Shown piece by piece: positions 1 through 5,236 of a stretch of DNA of 7,081 bases. This stretch comes from Microcaldota archaeon (lineage in GTDB: Archaea > Micrarchaeota > Micrarchaeia > Micrarchaeales > CABMGC01), in NCBI GenBank assembly GCA_030040595.1, contig JASHTL010000003.1, positions 1 to 7,081 on the forward strand. Reading direction: 5' to 3'. The notes under the pieces are model-generated. The model had not been told where the DNA came from, searched no databases, and saw nothing but the letters and a program-made list of their open reading frames with translations. Both the position numbers and the translations under genes were made by a program. Numbering within the stretch: the stretch's first letter is position 1; every line of letters starts with the position of its first letter.

Positions 1-254
1 CCATAGACCCCATATTCAAACGCCAGAGCAAGGCCAGCAACAACCAGATATGCGACTACTAAGAATACTATGTACATCAGCACGTGCTTGACTTCTACAT
101 TTCTTACGCTGCCCCTGGACATCCATAAAAGCGTTAGCGCACCTGCGAAGAGTGCCAGTGAAGGTCCAAGCAGGAGGACTGCGCCTATTACTACTATTAC
201 AAGAAGTAGGGTCGCTATGCCTGGCCTCTGATTGGTTTTTGATCCGGCTGCCAC
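1..254 (-). CDS. Membrane protein of unknown function, N-terminal part (runs off the left edge)
   Basis: The minus strand is open from a GTG at 254 to the window edge, giving 84 codons without a stop. The product is strongly hydrophobic. A short polar, basic N-terminus (GSKTNQRP) is followed by a long hydrophobic stretch at residues 13-45 that probably forms one or two helices, then a basic loop (SRGSVRNVEVKH, 46-57) and another helix at about 58-79. The GTG is the only sensible start: an in-frame TAG lies three codons upstream, and a TATA-like box (275-284) is centred about 25 bases upstream, so the mRNA is probably leaderless. The C-terminus is missing, so neither family nor full length can be judged; a small multi-spanning membrane protein is all that can be said. 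It is divergent from the hydrolase gene at 365. Confidence 0.7.
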   Translation of the reverse strand, partial: MAAGSKTNQRPGIATLLLVIVVIGAVLLLGPSLALFAGALTLLWMSRGSVRNVEVKHVLMYIVFLVVAYLVVAGLALAFEYGVY

Positions 255-274
255 AGACTTCTAATGCAATGTAT

Positions 275-284
275 CCTTAAAAAG
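275..284 (-). promoter_or_regulatory. TATA box (box A) of the left-edge membrane protein gene
   Basis: The minus strand reads CTTTTTAAGG, a good archaeal box A. Its centre is about 25 bases from the GTG at 254, which would put the transcription start on or next to the start codon. Confidence 0.55.
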
Positions 285-323
285 ATTTTGCTATACCTTG
301 CCGGATTTGGTTTTTTCCCGAAG

Positions 324-333
324 TATATTTATA
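324..333 (+). promoter_or_regulatory. TATA box of the YcaC-like hydrolase gene
   Basis: TATATTTATA lies about 32-41 bases before the ATG at 365. An archaeal start site about 25 bases downstream would leave a leader of roughly ten bases, containing at most a weak GGGAT ribosome-binding match (356-360). Confidence 0.55.
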
Positions 334-364
334 GATTCTTGACTAAGAGTAATCAGGGATAGCA

Positions 365-994
365 ATGAACGAAAACATACAACCATTGACGCCTGAGAAC
401 AGCGCTCTTCTTCTTGTGGACTACCAGCCGCAGATGCTTGTCGGGGTAGAGTACCATGACAGGACGCACATAAGGAACAACGTGCTCGGACTTGCAGAAG
501 GCGCCAGACTATTCAACATACCCGTAGTGCTCTCCTCCGTGAACCAGAACGGATTCGGAGGCAAGTTTTTCCCTGAACTGCTTGGGATGTTCCCGCAGAG
601 CAAGCTTATAGACAGAACCGCAACGCCCACTTTCGATGCGCTGGATGACCCAGCGGTACTCAGTGCTCTGAGACAGACCGGAAGAAAGAAGCTTGTGGTG
701 ACGGGATTATGGACCAGCATATGCTTCGCATTCACCGCGTTGCATTGCCTAAGGGAGGGATACGACGTCTATGGAGTAATGGACGCTGCAGGATCAGAGT
801 CAAAAGAGGCGCACGATGCAGGCGTAAGCAGGATGATCCAGGCAGGAGTGATCCCTACAACGTGGATCCAAGTAGTATTCGAATGGCTTCATGACTGGAA
901 CAATCCAAAGGCCGGAGATGCCATGAAGATCTTCTCTGCGCACAACGGCTATTTCGACAAGGCAGGCTCCTACTACGCCTCGCTCTCAAAGTAG
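365..994 (+). CDS. YcaC-like cysteine hydrolase, isochorismatase superfamily
   Basis: This 209-residue protein is close to the usual length of the YcaC subgroup of isochorismatase-like hydrolases, cytosolic alpha/beta enzymes with a nucleophilic cysteine that typically hydrolyse amide or related C-N bonds. The superfamily landmarks are visible. LLLVDYQ at 15-21 supplies the acidic residue D19. VVTGLWTSIC at 111-120 ends in the nucleophile C120, with the W116-T117 pair at the position of the usual cis-peptide. From my memory of E. coli YcaC, IRNNVLGLAEGARLFNIPVV (36-55) and the C-terminal 'RMIQAGVIPTTW...EWLHDWNN' region also match. The basic triad residue, Lys in most of the superfamily, is best matched by R84 in 'IDRTATPTFDAL'. 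There is no signal peptide. It has its own promoter, and its stop lies 9 bases from the stop of the convergent gene 1004-1237. The physiological substrate of YcaC-like enzymes is not established, so none is assigned. Confidence 0.87.
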   Translation: MNENIQPLTPENSALLLVDYQPQMLVGVEYHDRTHIRNNVLGLAEGARLFNIPVVLSSVNQNGFGGKFFPELLGMFPQSKLIDRTATPTFDALDDPAVLSALRQTGRKKLVVTGLWTSICFAFTALHCLREGYDVYGVMDAAGSESKEAHDAGVSRMIQAGVIPTTWIQVVFEWLHDWNNPKAGDAMKIFSAHNGYFDKAGSYYASLSK

Positions 995-1002
995 GCGGTT
1001 TG

Positions 1003-1023
1003 CCTACTCTTCCTTCCTTTTGC
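1003..1023 (+). terminator. Possible pyrimidine-rich terminator of the hydrolase gene
   Basis: Starting nine bases after the stop at 994, the plus strand is a T/C-rich run (CCTACTCTTCCTTCCTTTTGC), the kind of U-rich tract at which archaeal RNA polymerase can terminate without a hairpin. It lies inside the 3' end of the convergent small gene, whose coding constraint could equally explain it. Confidence 0.25.
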
Positions 1024-1237
1024 ACTCGCGGTTACCGCCGCAGTTGCCTCCGCACCTTTCTCCGTTTCCGCCGCATCCGCCATGCTTCCTGAACTTTCTC
1101 AGCAGCATGTGCTGGCCCATCATATAGCCCTTGATGAATGCCCTGAGTTCCTTCTCTCCCATAGAATTCAGCAACTCCTCCCTCATCTTCCACATGCGCA
1201 TCCTCATCTCATGATGCCCGCCATTTTCATCCTTCAT
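1004..1237 (-). CDS. Small Met/His/Cys-rich protein, possible metal binder (unrecognised)
   Basis: I do not recognise this family. From the ATG at 1237 the product has 77 residues. A Met-rich basic N-terminal part (HHEMRMRMWKM, 8-18) and a helical middle (about 19-50, with EELLNS and KELRAFIKGYMMGQHMLL) lead into a compact Gly/Cys tail, HGGCGGNGERCGGNCGGNRE, whose four cysteines are spaced CX6CX3CX5C, then a charged end KRKEE. The Cys, His and Met content suggests metal binding, by inference only. There is no signal peptide or membrane segment. An ATG at 1255 would add six residues, but it lies only about 17 bases from the TATA box centre, probably upstream of the transcription start, whereas the ATG at 1237 is preceded by a perfect GGTGAT Shine-Dalgarno. 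The gene is convergent with the hydrolase and divergent from the surface-protein unit. The frame on the opposite strand has no comparable signals. Confidence 0.65.
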   Translation of the reverse strand: MKDENGGHHEMRMRMWKMREELLNSMGEKELRAFIKGYMMGQHMLLRKFRKHGGCGGNGERCGGNCGGNRECKRKEE

Positions 1238-1240
1238 CGT

Positions 1241-1246
1241 ATCACC
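1241..1246 (-). promoter_or_regulatory. Shine-Dalgarno site deciding the start of the small Cys-rich gene
   Basis: The minus strand reads GGTGAT, a full match to the archaeal anti-Shine-Dalgarno, three bases before the ATG at 1237. It favours that start over the ATG at 1255. It is the clearest ribosome-binding site in the window; most neighbours look leaderless. Confidence 0.55.
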
Positions 1247-1268
1247 AATAAACATTGTTGGAGGAAGC

Positions 1269-1276
1269 TTATATAA
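1269..1276 (-). promoter_or_regulatory. TATA box of the small Cys-rich gene
   Basis: TTATATAA, a perfectly palindromic box A, is centred about 35 bases upstream of the ATG at 1237. Transcription would start near 1245-1248, just at the GGTGAT site. Confidence 0.6.
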
Positions 1277-1347
1277 CTAACGCAAATTTCACCGCATGAA
1301 TCGTGCCTAGGCCAGGCGCACTCCCGGTCTAAACTGCCAAGCAAAGA

Positions 1348-1355
1348 GTTTTTAA
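1348..1355 (+). promoter_or_regulatory. TATA box of the surface-protein/pilin-like unit
   Basis: GTTTTTAA, preceded by the purine-rich AAAGA, is centred about 24 bases upstream of the ATG at 1375 and 30 upstream of the in-frame ATG at 1381. A leaderless transcript beginning at one of these codons is expected. Confidence 0.5.
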
Positions 1356-1374
1356 TCACTGGCACGTATTATGG

Positions 1375-3375
1375 ATGGGTATGAACATGGGAATGAGCAG
1401 ACTAAGCGTATTAGCGCCTTTTGTGTTTGCGACCTTCTTGCTGGCCCTTGCAGGTGCTGCAACAATTTCGCTGAGCTCGTCCAGGCTCATAATGGATGCA
1501 GGCCAGAACAGCATCATGAATGTGACCGTGTCAGGCGGATACGGGGTCTACTCGTGCGCATGGTCGTACTATAACTTTGCCAACGGTCCTTCCGATGCTA
1601 TTCCATTTGGAAACAGTAATTGCACTACAACATTCTATGGGAACAATAGCGATAAGTTCGTAACGGCCGTTATCGATGTTTCAGTGAGCAACGACACCAG
1701 CAACATAGGCAGCTCTTCCGCGCAGATTTCGATCAAACCTTATCTGGATTTCACGATCTATACAACGCAGAACGTAATTTATGCAGGAAACAGCATATCC
1801 ATATCAAATAGCACCGAAAACTTCACAACAGACGATCTTTACTCAGGCTCACCGCCTTACTCATACTCTTACACCGTGCCCAATGGAGTTGTAGAGGATG
1901 GAAACGGATTCTATTTCCCAATCCCAGGAATTTATGCAATAACAGAAACGGTACAGGATTCTGATGATAATATGGTTTCCGAGAGTGTCAACATCACCGT
2001 GCTTCCAGTCCCAATATTCGTGACACTAGCTGCGCCCTATAGCACGCTGGAACTTGGCCAGTCAGAGGTGATCACTGCCCGTGGAAGAGAAGGGGTTCCT
2101 CCATACTCATATGAATGGTTTGTAAATAACCAAGAGGAAGCATATGGGCCGTCAAACACATTCCTGTTCGCTCCAAATTCCGTCTCATCGTATCAAGTAT
2201 ATGCGCAGATCTCAGACCCTTACGGAGACACAAACGACTCCCAGACTCTTGACATTGATGCAATAACCCCGGTGTCGACCGTACTCAAGGCAAGCCCGTC
2301 TCTAATAAGCGCTGGCCAGAGTGTCCAGTTAACCAACAATACTATAGGAGGCATGGAGCCTTACTCCTATGCCTATGCTTTCAGCAGCCAGAACGGCGTA
2401 ACACAATCGGGGAACGCATTTACGTTCAACAGTCCCGGAAATTACATTGTAACGTTGTCTGTGAGTGATGCGCTTGGCGGTTTCGCAAGTTCAAATGCGG
2501 AGGTTACGGTAACTGCCCCGCTCGAAGTAACCCTCAGTGCAAATACTGAACCTATAACCACAGGCCAGACTGTAGACTTTAAAAACGTGACAAGCGGAGG
2601 GACAGGATCGGACGTCTACTCTTACTCAGTATCGCCTAGCAACGGGGTAACTGAGAAGGGCAACAACTTCACTTTCAACTCGGCAGGCAACTACCTGGTG
2701 ACCCTCATGGTCAGCGACATTTCCGGAGAAACGGCCTCGTCAGGAGTGAAGATATCAGTGCTTCAACCGACCCCATCAGAATGCTCAGGAAACAATAAAG
2801 GGCCTGCATTGTACATAACCGGGTCGAGTATCTCGCGCACGGTGGAGATAACCAACCAGAGTGCCGTTTACATCACTGGAAGCAGCAACAATGTCACCAT
2901 AGAGATGCCTGGCAGCAACTGCGACATATCTGTTGTTGTCACAGGGAGTTCCAACAAGGTAAACGTATACAATGGTACTATATCGCTTAGCGTCACCGGC
3001 AGCTCGAATTATGTGATACTGCATAACACCGTAATATCGCAGCAGTGCATAACAGGCTCGTCCAACAAGGTAACGGGAGGCATCATAAACGGCAAGTCGT
3101 TTACAGTCACAGGCAGCTCCGATCTTGTGGAGAGTTTCCAGGTTGAGAACCTTGACTCGTTCCAGATAACCGGAAGCAGTACAGACATAACGCTGACGAT
3201 GCTCACCTCAAATGCCCTGCAGGTCTCTATAACCGGAAGCTCCAATATTCTTTATCTGATAGATGGAAAGATATCTCTGACCGTGACTGGGAGCGACAAC
3301 ACGGTATACTATGATGACACGACCATAACCAGCAAGTCGATAGTTGGTTCGGGCAATAAGGTAACAAGTGATTAG
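1375..3375 (+). CDS. Secreted surface protein: five Ig/PKD-like domains plus a ten-turn TGSS beta-solenoid
   Basis: The 666-residue product has a Sec-type signal peptide: R9, a hydrophobic core at 10-27, and likely cleavage after A28 or A29. Five tandem domains of about 80-95 residues follow (about 30-122, 123-212, 213-298, 299-382, 383-464). Domains 2-5 share an Ig/PKD-like pattern: 'YSY', then a Gly/Asn-rich turn, then 'F-x-F', then an 'x-Y-x-V' strand (less regular in domain 3). Residues 479-664 are ten repeats of 18-22 residues centred on TGSS(N), at T482, 501, 523, 541, 560, 579, 599, 620, 638 and a degenerate VGSGN at 657; a parallel beta-solenoid is expected, reminiscent of the GSNN-type repeats I recall in DUF3060 proteins. 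There are 14 N-glycosylation sequons, as expected for an archaeal exoprotein. No C-terminal membrane anchor, sorting motif or lipobox is visible, so attachment to the cell is unexplained. Possible starts also lie at M3, M5 and M7. Likely role: adhesion or cell envelope (inference). Confidence 0.85.
   Translation: MGMNMGMSRLSVLAPFVFATFLLALAGAATISLSSSRLIMDAGQNSIMNVTVSGGYGVYSCAWSYYNFANGPSDAIPFGNSNCTTTFYGNNSDKFVTAVIDVSVSNDTSNIGSSSAQISIKPYLDFTIYTTQNVIYAGNSISISNSTENFTTDDLYSGSPPYSYSYTVPNGVVEDGNGFYFPIPGIYAITETVQDSDDNMVSESVNITVLPVPIFVTLAAPYSTLELGQSEVITARGREGVPPYSYEWFVNNQEEAYGPSNTFLFAPNSVSSYQVYAQISDPYGDTNDSQTLDIDAITPVSTVLKASPSLISAGQSVQLTNNTIGGMEPYSYAYAFSSQNGVTQSGNAFTFNSPGNYIVTLSVSDALGGFASSNAEVTVTAPLEVTLSANTEPITTGQTVDFKNVTSGGTGSDVYSYSVSPSNGVTEKGNNFTFNSAGNYLVTLMVSDISGETASSGVKISVLQPTPSECSGNNKGPALYITGSSISRTVEITNQSAVYITGSSNNVTIEMPGSNCDISVVVTGSSNKVNVYNGTISLSVTGSSNYVILHNTVISQQCITGSSNKVTGGIINGKSFTVTGSSDLVESFQVENLDSFQITGSSTDITLTMLTSNALQVSITGSSNILYLIDGKISLTVTGSDNTVYYDDTTITSKSIVGSGNKVTSD
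2817..3372 (+). repeat. Ten protein-level TGSS(N) repeats, period about 19 codons
   Basis: This is the coding segment for residues 482-666. Repeat-to-repeat distances are 19, 22, 18, 19, 19, 20, 21, 18 and 19 residues. The pattern is hydrophobic-x-(I/V)TGSSN-x-V, then a short loop, often with an 'ISL' strand. The DNA of the units has diverged (for example ATAACCGGAAGC against GTCACCGGCAGC), so these are old repeats kept by protein structure, not recent tandem DNA duplications. Confidence 0.85.
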
Positions 3376-3388
3376 AAGGGTAGCGGGC

Positions 3389-3964
3389 ATGGGCGAGGCA
3401 AAGAGACTTCAGTCCGCGATGGAGTACCTGATGACGTATGGATGGGCCATACTGATCATTGCCCTGGTCCTGGGGATACTCTGGTATCTGGGTGTCTTCT
3501 CGCCGCAAATACCTTCCGGCTGCGTTGCGCTTCCTGGTTTTTACTGCCAGTCGCTCGTCTATAGCGCGTCGTTGAATAACCCTACGTGCTATGAAACCCC
3601 TTATGTAACCGCAAATCTTGGCATATACAGCACAGAGTCGTGGAGCACTGTTCTTTTTACTATTGTCCCGTACGGGCAGTCCTTGACTGATACTTCGACG
3701 AACGTGATAGATGAGCAGAATAAGGATGATTTCTTTTATTGGGGAAGTCTATACGGGACATACGCCTATCTTCCTTCGCTATCCAGTGACCAGGTAGCGT
3801 CAGTGACCATATGTATAAATGCCAACAACCCACTGGTAGAAGGGCAGCAGCTCGGAGTGGGAACCAAGCTCACAGGAGTCATCTGGGCAATGTATTCCAC
3901 TCCGACTGCAACCAACGCAGTGGTTGAGGTAGCCGAGTTTAACACGGTTTCCAAACAGACCTGA
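3389..3964 (+). CDS. Class III signal peptide (archaeal pilin-like) protein
   Basis: From the ATG at 3389 the product has 191 residues. Its N-terminus, MGEAKRLQSAMEYLMTYG, followed by a hydrophobic helix at 17-37, is a typical archaeal class III signal peptide: a short basic leader (K5 R6), then Q8-S-A-M-E12, matching the QxSxE-type processing motif, then the helix that packs in the pilus core or anchors the protein. A prepilin peptidase (EppA/PibD type) would cut just before or at Q8. The remaining ~150 residues are beta-rich and aromatic with four cysteines (45, 53, 67, 142), presumably extracellular; no family recognised. A GTG at 3368 in the same frame would add seven residues and overlap the upstream gene, but it would put extra residues ahead of the compact leader, so the ATG is preferred. 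The 13-base gap to the surface-protein gene suggests one transcript. It may be a minor pilin or a pilin-like envelope protein. Confidence 0.8.
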   Translation: MGEAKRLQSAMEYLMTYGWAILIIALVLGILWYLGVFSPQIPSGCVALPGFYCQSLVYSASLNNPTCYETPYVTANLGIYSTESWSTVLFTIVPYGQSLTDTSTNVIDEQNKDDFFYWGSLYGTYAYLPSLSSDQVASVTICINANNPLVEGQQLGVGTKLTGVIWAMYSTPTATNAVVEVAEFNTVSKQT

Positions 3965-3995
3965 CTGCTCCAGTGAGGTATCAGTATTCTACCCA

Positions 3996-4006
3996 CTATT
4001 TTATTT
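3996..4006 (+). terminator. Possible T-rich terminator of the surface-protein/pilin unit
   Basis: CTATTTTATTT, about 31 bases after the stop of the pilin-like gene, is the first T-rich run on the plus strand there. Archaeal termination at T-tracts would fit, but the run also encodes the stop and last codons of the convergent gene. Confidence 0.3.
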
Positions 4007-5132
4007 GGGAGGCACTTATAAGAACTACCAGGCCGCTGCGCAGCTCTGACTTGATGTAGCTGGCAGTTAAAAGCTCGCGGGAGTGTCCCTCCAGGAAGCC
4101 CTCGACCGCGCCCCTCAGCACCGGGAAGGTCGAGTCTTTTGCCGTATAATACCATGGCGCTCCGTTAAAACGGAAGGTATTCGAGCCTGCTCCCCTTTCG
4201 ACATCGACTATGCCAAGACCCAGCGAGGTAAGTAGATCCGCTAGGAAGGTGTCTCCGTCTGGCTGGATAGGGATATCCTTTCCGAGCAGAACAAATGATT
4301 CCTTTGCGGCTTCGTACAAGACCTGGTCTCCGAAAGCGGACTCAAGCTCGTACATGAGTGAGATCTCGGAAGACAGTAGGACCACATTCCTAGTGCCGTA
4401 TTTCAGCTGGCCCTTGTCATTGAAGAGTAACCCGTCCCTAGTGAGCCTCTCGAGGTTTGAAGCAGTAGGCGGCACGACATCGGGAGGCTGGTTGAGATCC
4501 CTGTACATGGTCAGGTCATCGATATTTTTGAGGTCCTTTGCCTCGTAGAATGCTATTCCTATTTCCTTGAGCTTTTCAGGAGGGCCACTTATCAGAACGT
4601 AATGATTTCCCTCTATATGCATTACTCCGCACTCGGTCATGGCGTAGTCGTTGAGGAAATACCCCCATACTCCCGCGCTTCCCCCAACCATGAAGCCGCT
4701 GCCGTTGCTGCGCGTGATAATAAGGTCCTTGGTATCGATGGAAAGGATCTTCTGGTCCAGGTCGATGTTGACTTCCACGCTCTCCGCAAACAACTCCTCT
4801 ATGAACTTGTAAAATAGCCTTACTGAGAACTTGAGGTCGGATTTAGGGAGCCTTGCAAGCGTGCAGAAACGGTATCCGAATCTCTTGTTTACGCCATATA
4901 GCCTTGCAAGTCCCTCTTCGCCGAACTTGCCGGATATTTTTTGCTCGAGCATCAGGAAGAAGGCTTCCGGAAGCAGGATGTTCCTTATATACACCGCTTC
5001 GCCCTGGAAATCACGGAACCTGCCGAGCAGGTATCCAGGCACATCTGAGAGGAAGAGGTTAGGCAGGACAAACTCCTTTACGAAGAACTCTTTGATATCG
5101 TCAGCTATTGATATGGTGTTCCACCCTTTCAA
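3996..5132 (-). CDS. Unrecognised soluble protein with two V4R-like halves
   Basis: The 378-residue product has no signal peptide or membrane helix, and I cannot name it with certainty. It appears internally duplicated. Residues 53-89 (LLPEAFFLMLEQKISGKFGE and following) resemble 251-287 (VLLSSEISLMYELESAFGDQ and following). The glycine-rich segment 147-183 (GGSAGVWGYFLND, ending YVLIS) resembles 336-373 (VLRGAVEGFLEGH, ending LVVLIS). Helix, glycine turn, hydrophobic helix, closing beta-strand is how I remember the V4R (4-vinyl reductase) ligand-binding fold, so a tandem V4R-like sensor or adaptor is the best guess. The only cysteines are C90 and C168, so a V4R metal-type Cys cluster is not seen. 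The frame opens with TTG at 5132, directly after an in-frame TAA; no in-frame ATG occurs until about residue 61, and a TATA box lies 24 bases upstream, so TTG is the likely leaderless start. It lies 104 bases downstream of the membrane synthase-like gene, in the same direction, with its own promoter. Confidence 0.75.
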   Translation of the reverse strand: MKGWNTISIADDIKEFFVKEFVLPNLFLSDVPGYLLGRFRDFQGEAVYIRNILLPEAFFLMLEQKISGKFGEEGLARLYGVNKRFGYRFCTLARLPKSDLKFSVRLFYKFIEELFAESVEVNIDLDQKILSIDTKDLIITRSNGSGFMVGGSAGVWGYFLNDYAMTECGVMHIEGNHYVLISGPPEKLKEIGIAFYEAKDLKNIDDLTMYRDLNQPPDVVPPTASNLERLTRDGLLFNDKGQLKYGTRNVVLLSSEISLMYELESAFGDQVLYEAAKESFVLLGKDIPIQPDGDTFLADLLTSLGLGIVDVERGAGSNTFRFNGAPWYYTAKDSTFPVLRGAVEGFLEGHSRELLTASYIKSELRSGLVVLISASQIK

Positions 5133-5151
5133 TTAAACTGGGGGTATAGGA

Positions 5152-5159
5152 TTAAATAA
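5152..5159 (-). promoter_or_regulatory. TATA box of the V4R-like gene
   Basis: The minus strand reads TTATTTAA, centred about 23-24 bases upstream of the TTG at 5132. This places the expected transcription start at the start codon and supports initiation there. It lies in the 104-base gap after the upstream gene, where no other structure is visible. Confidence 0.5.
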
Positions 5160-5236
5160 TATGACGTTATGATATCGACGATCGGGCCTGTTCGGCTACA
5201 AGGCAAAAGGAGAACTTTGCGTATCTCACGTTCAGG

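Noticed and set aside
1082..1276. Plus-strand open frame of 64 codons opposite the small Cys-rich gene
   Set aside because: It has no TATA box or ribosome-binding site, and it reads the complement of a gene that has both, plus a structured Cys-rich tail. Its His/Pro/Leu composition is typical of an antisense frame.
1371..1574. Plus-strand frame starting at the ATG at 1371, four bases before the surface-protein start
   Set aside because: It shares the promoter region but gives a short, Arg/Cys-rich chain without domains, whereas the 1375 frame has a signal peptide and 666 residues of organised repeats.
2817..3372. Tandem DNA repeat or CRISPR-like array
   Set aside because: The periodicity is in codons and the DNA units differ in sequence and length. 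It is a protein-coding repeat with no identical direct repeats or spacers.
2785..3508. Minus-strand open frames across the TGSS repeat region
   Set aside because: They arise from the repetitive coding DNA on the other strand. The products show no domains or starts with promoters.
4210..5136. Several plus-strand open frames opposite the V4R-like gene
   Set aside because: They are rich in Ser, Arg and Pro, lack upstream signals and lie opposite a long frame with sensible protein composition. They are antisense shadows.
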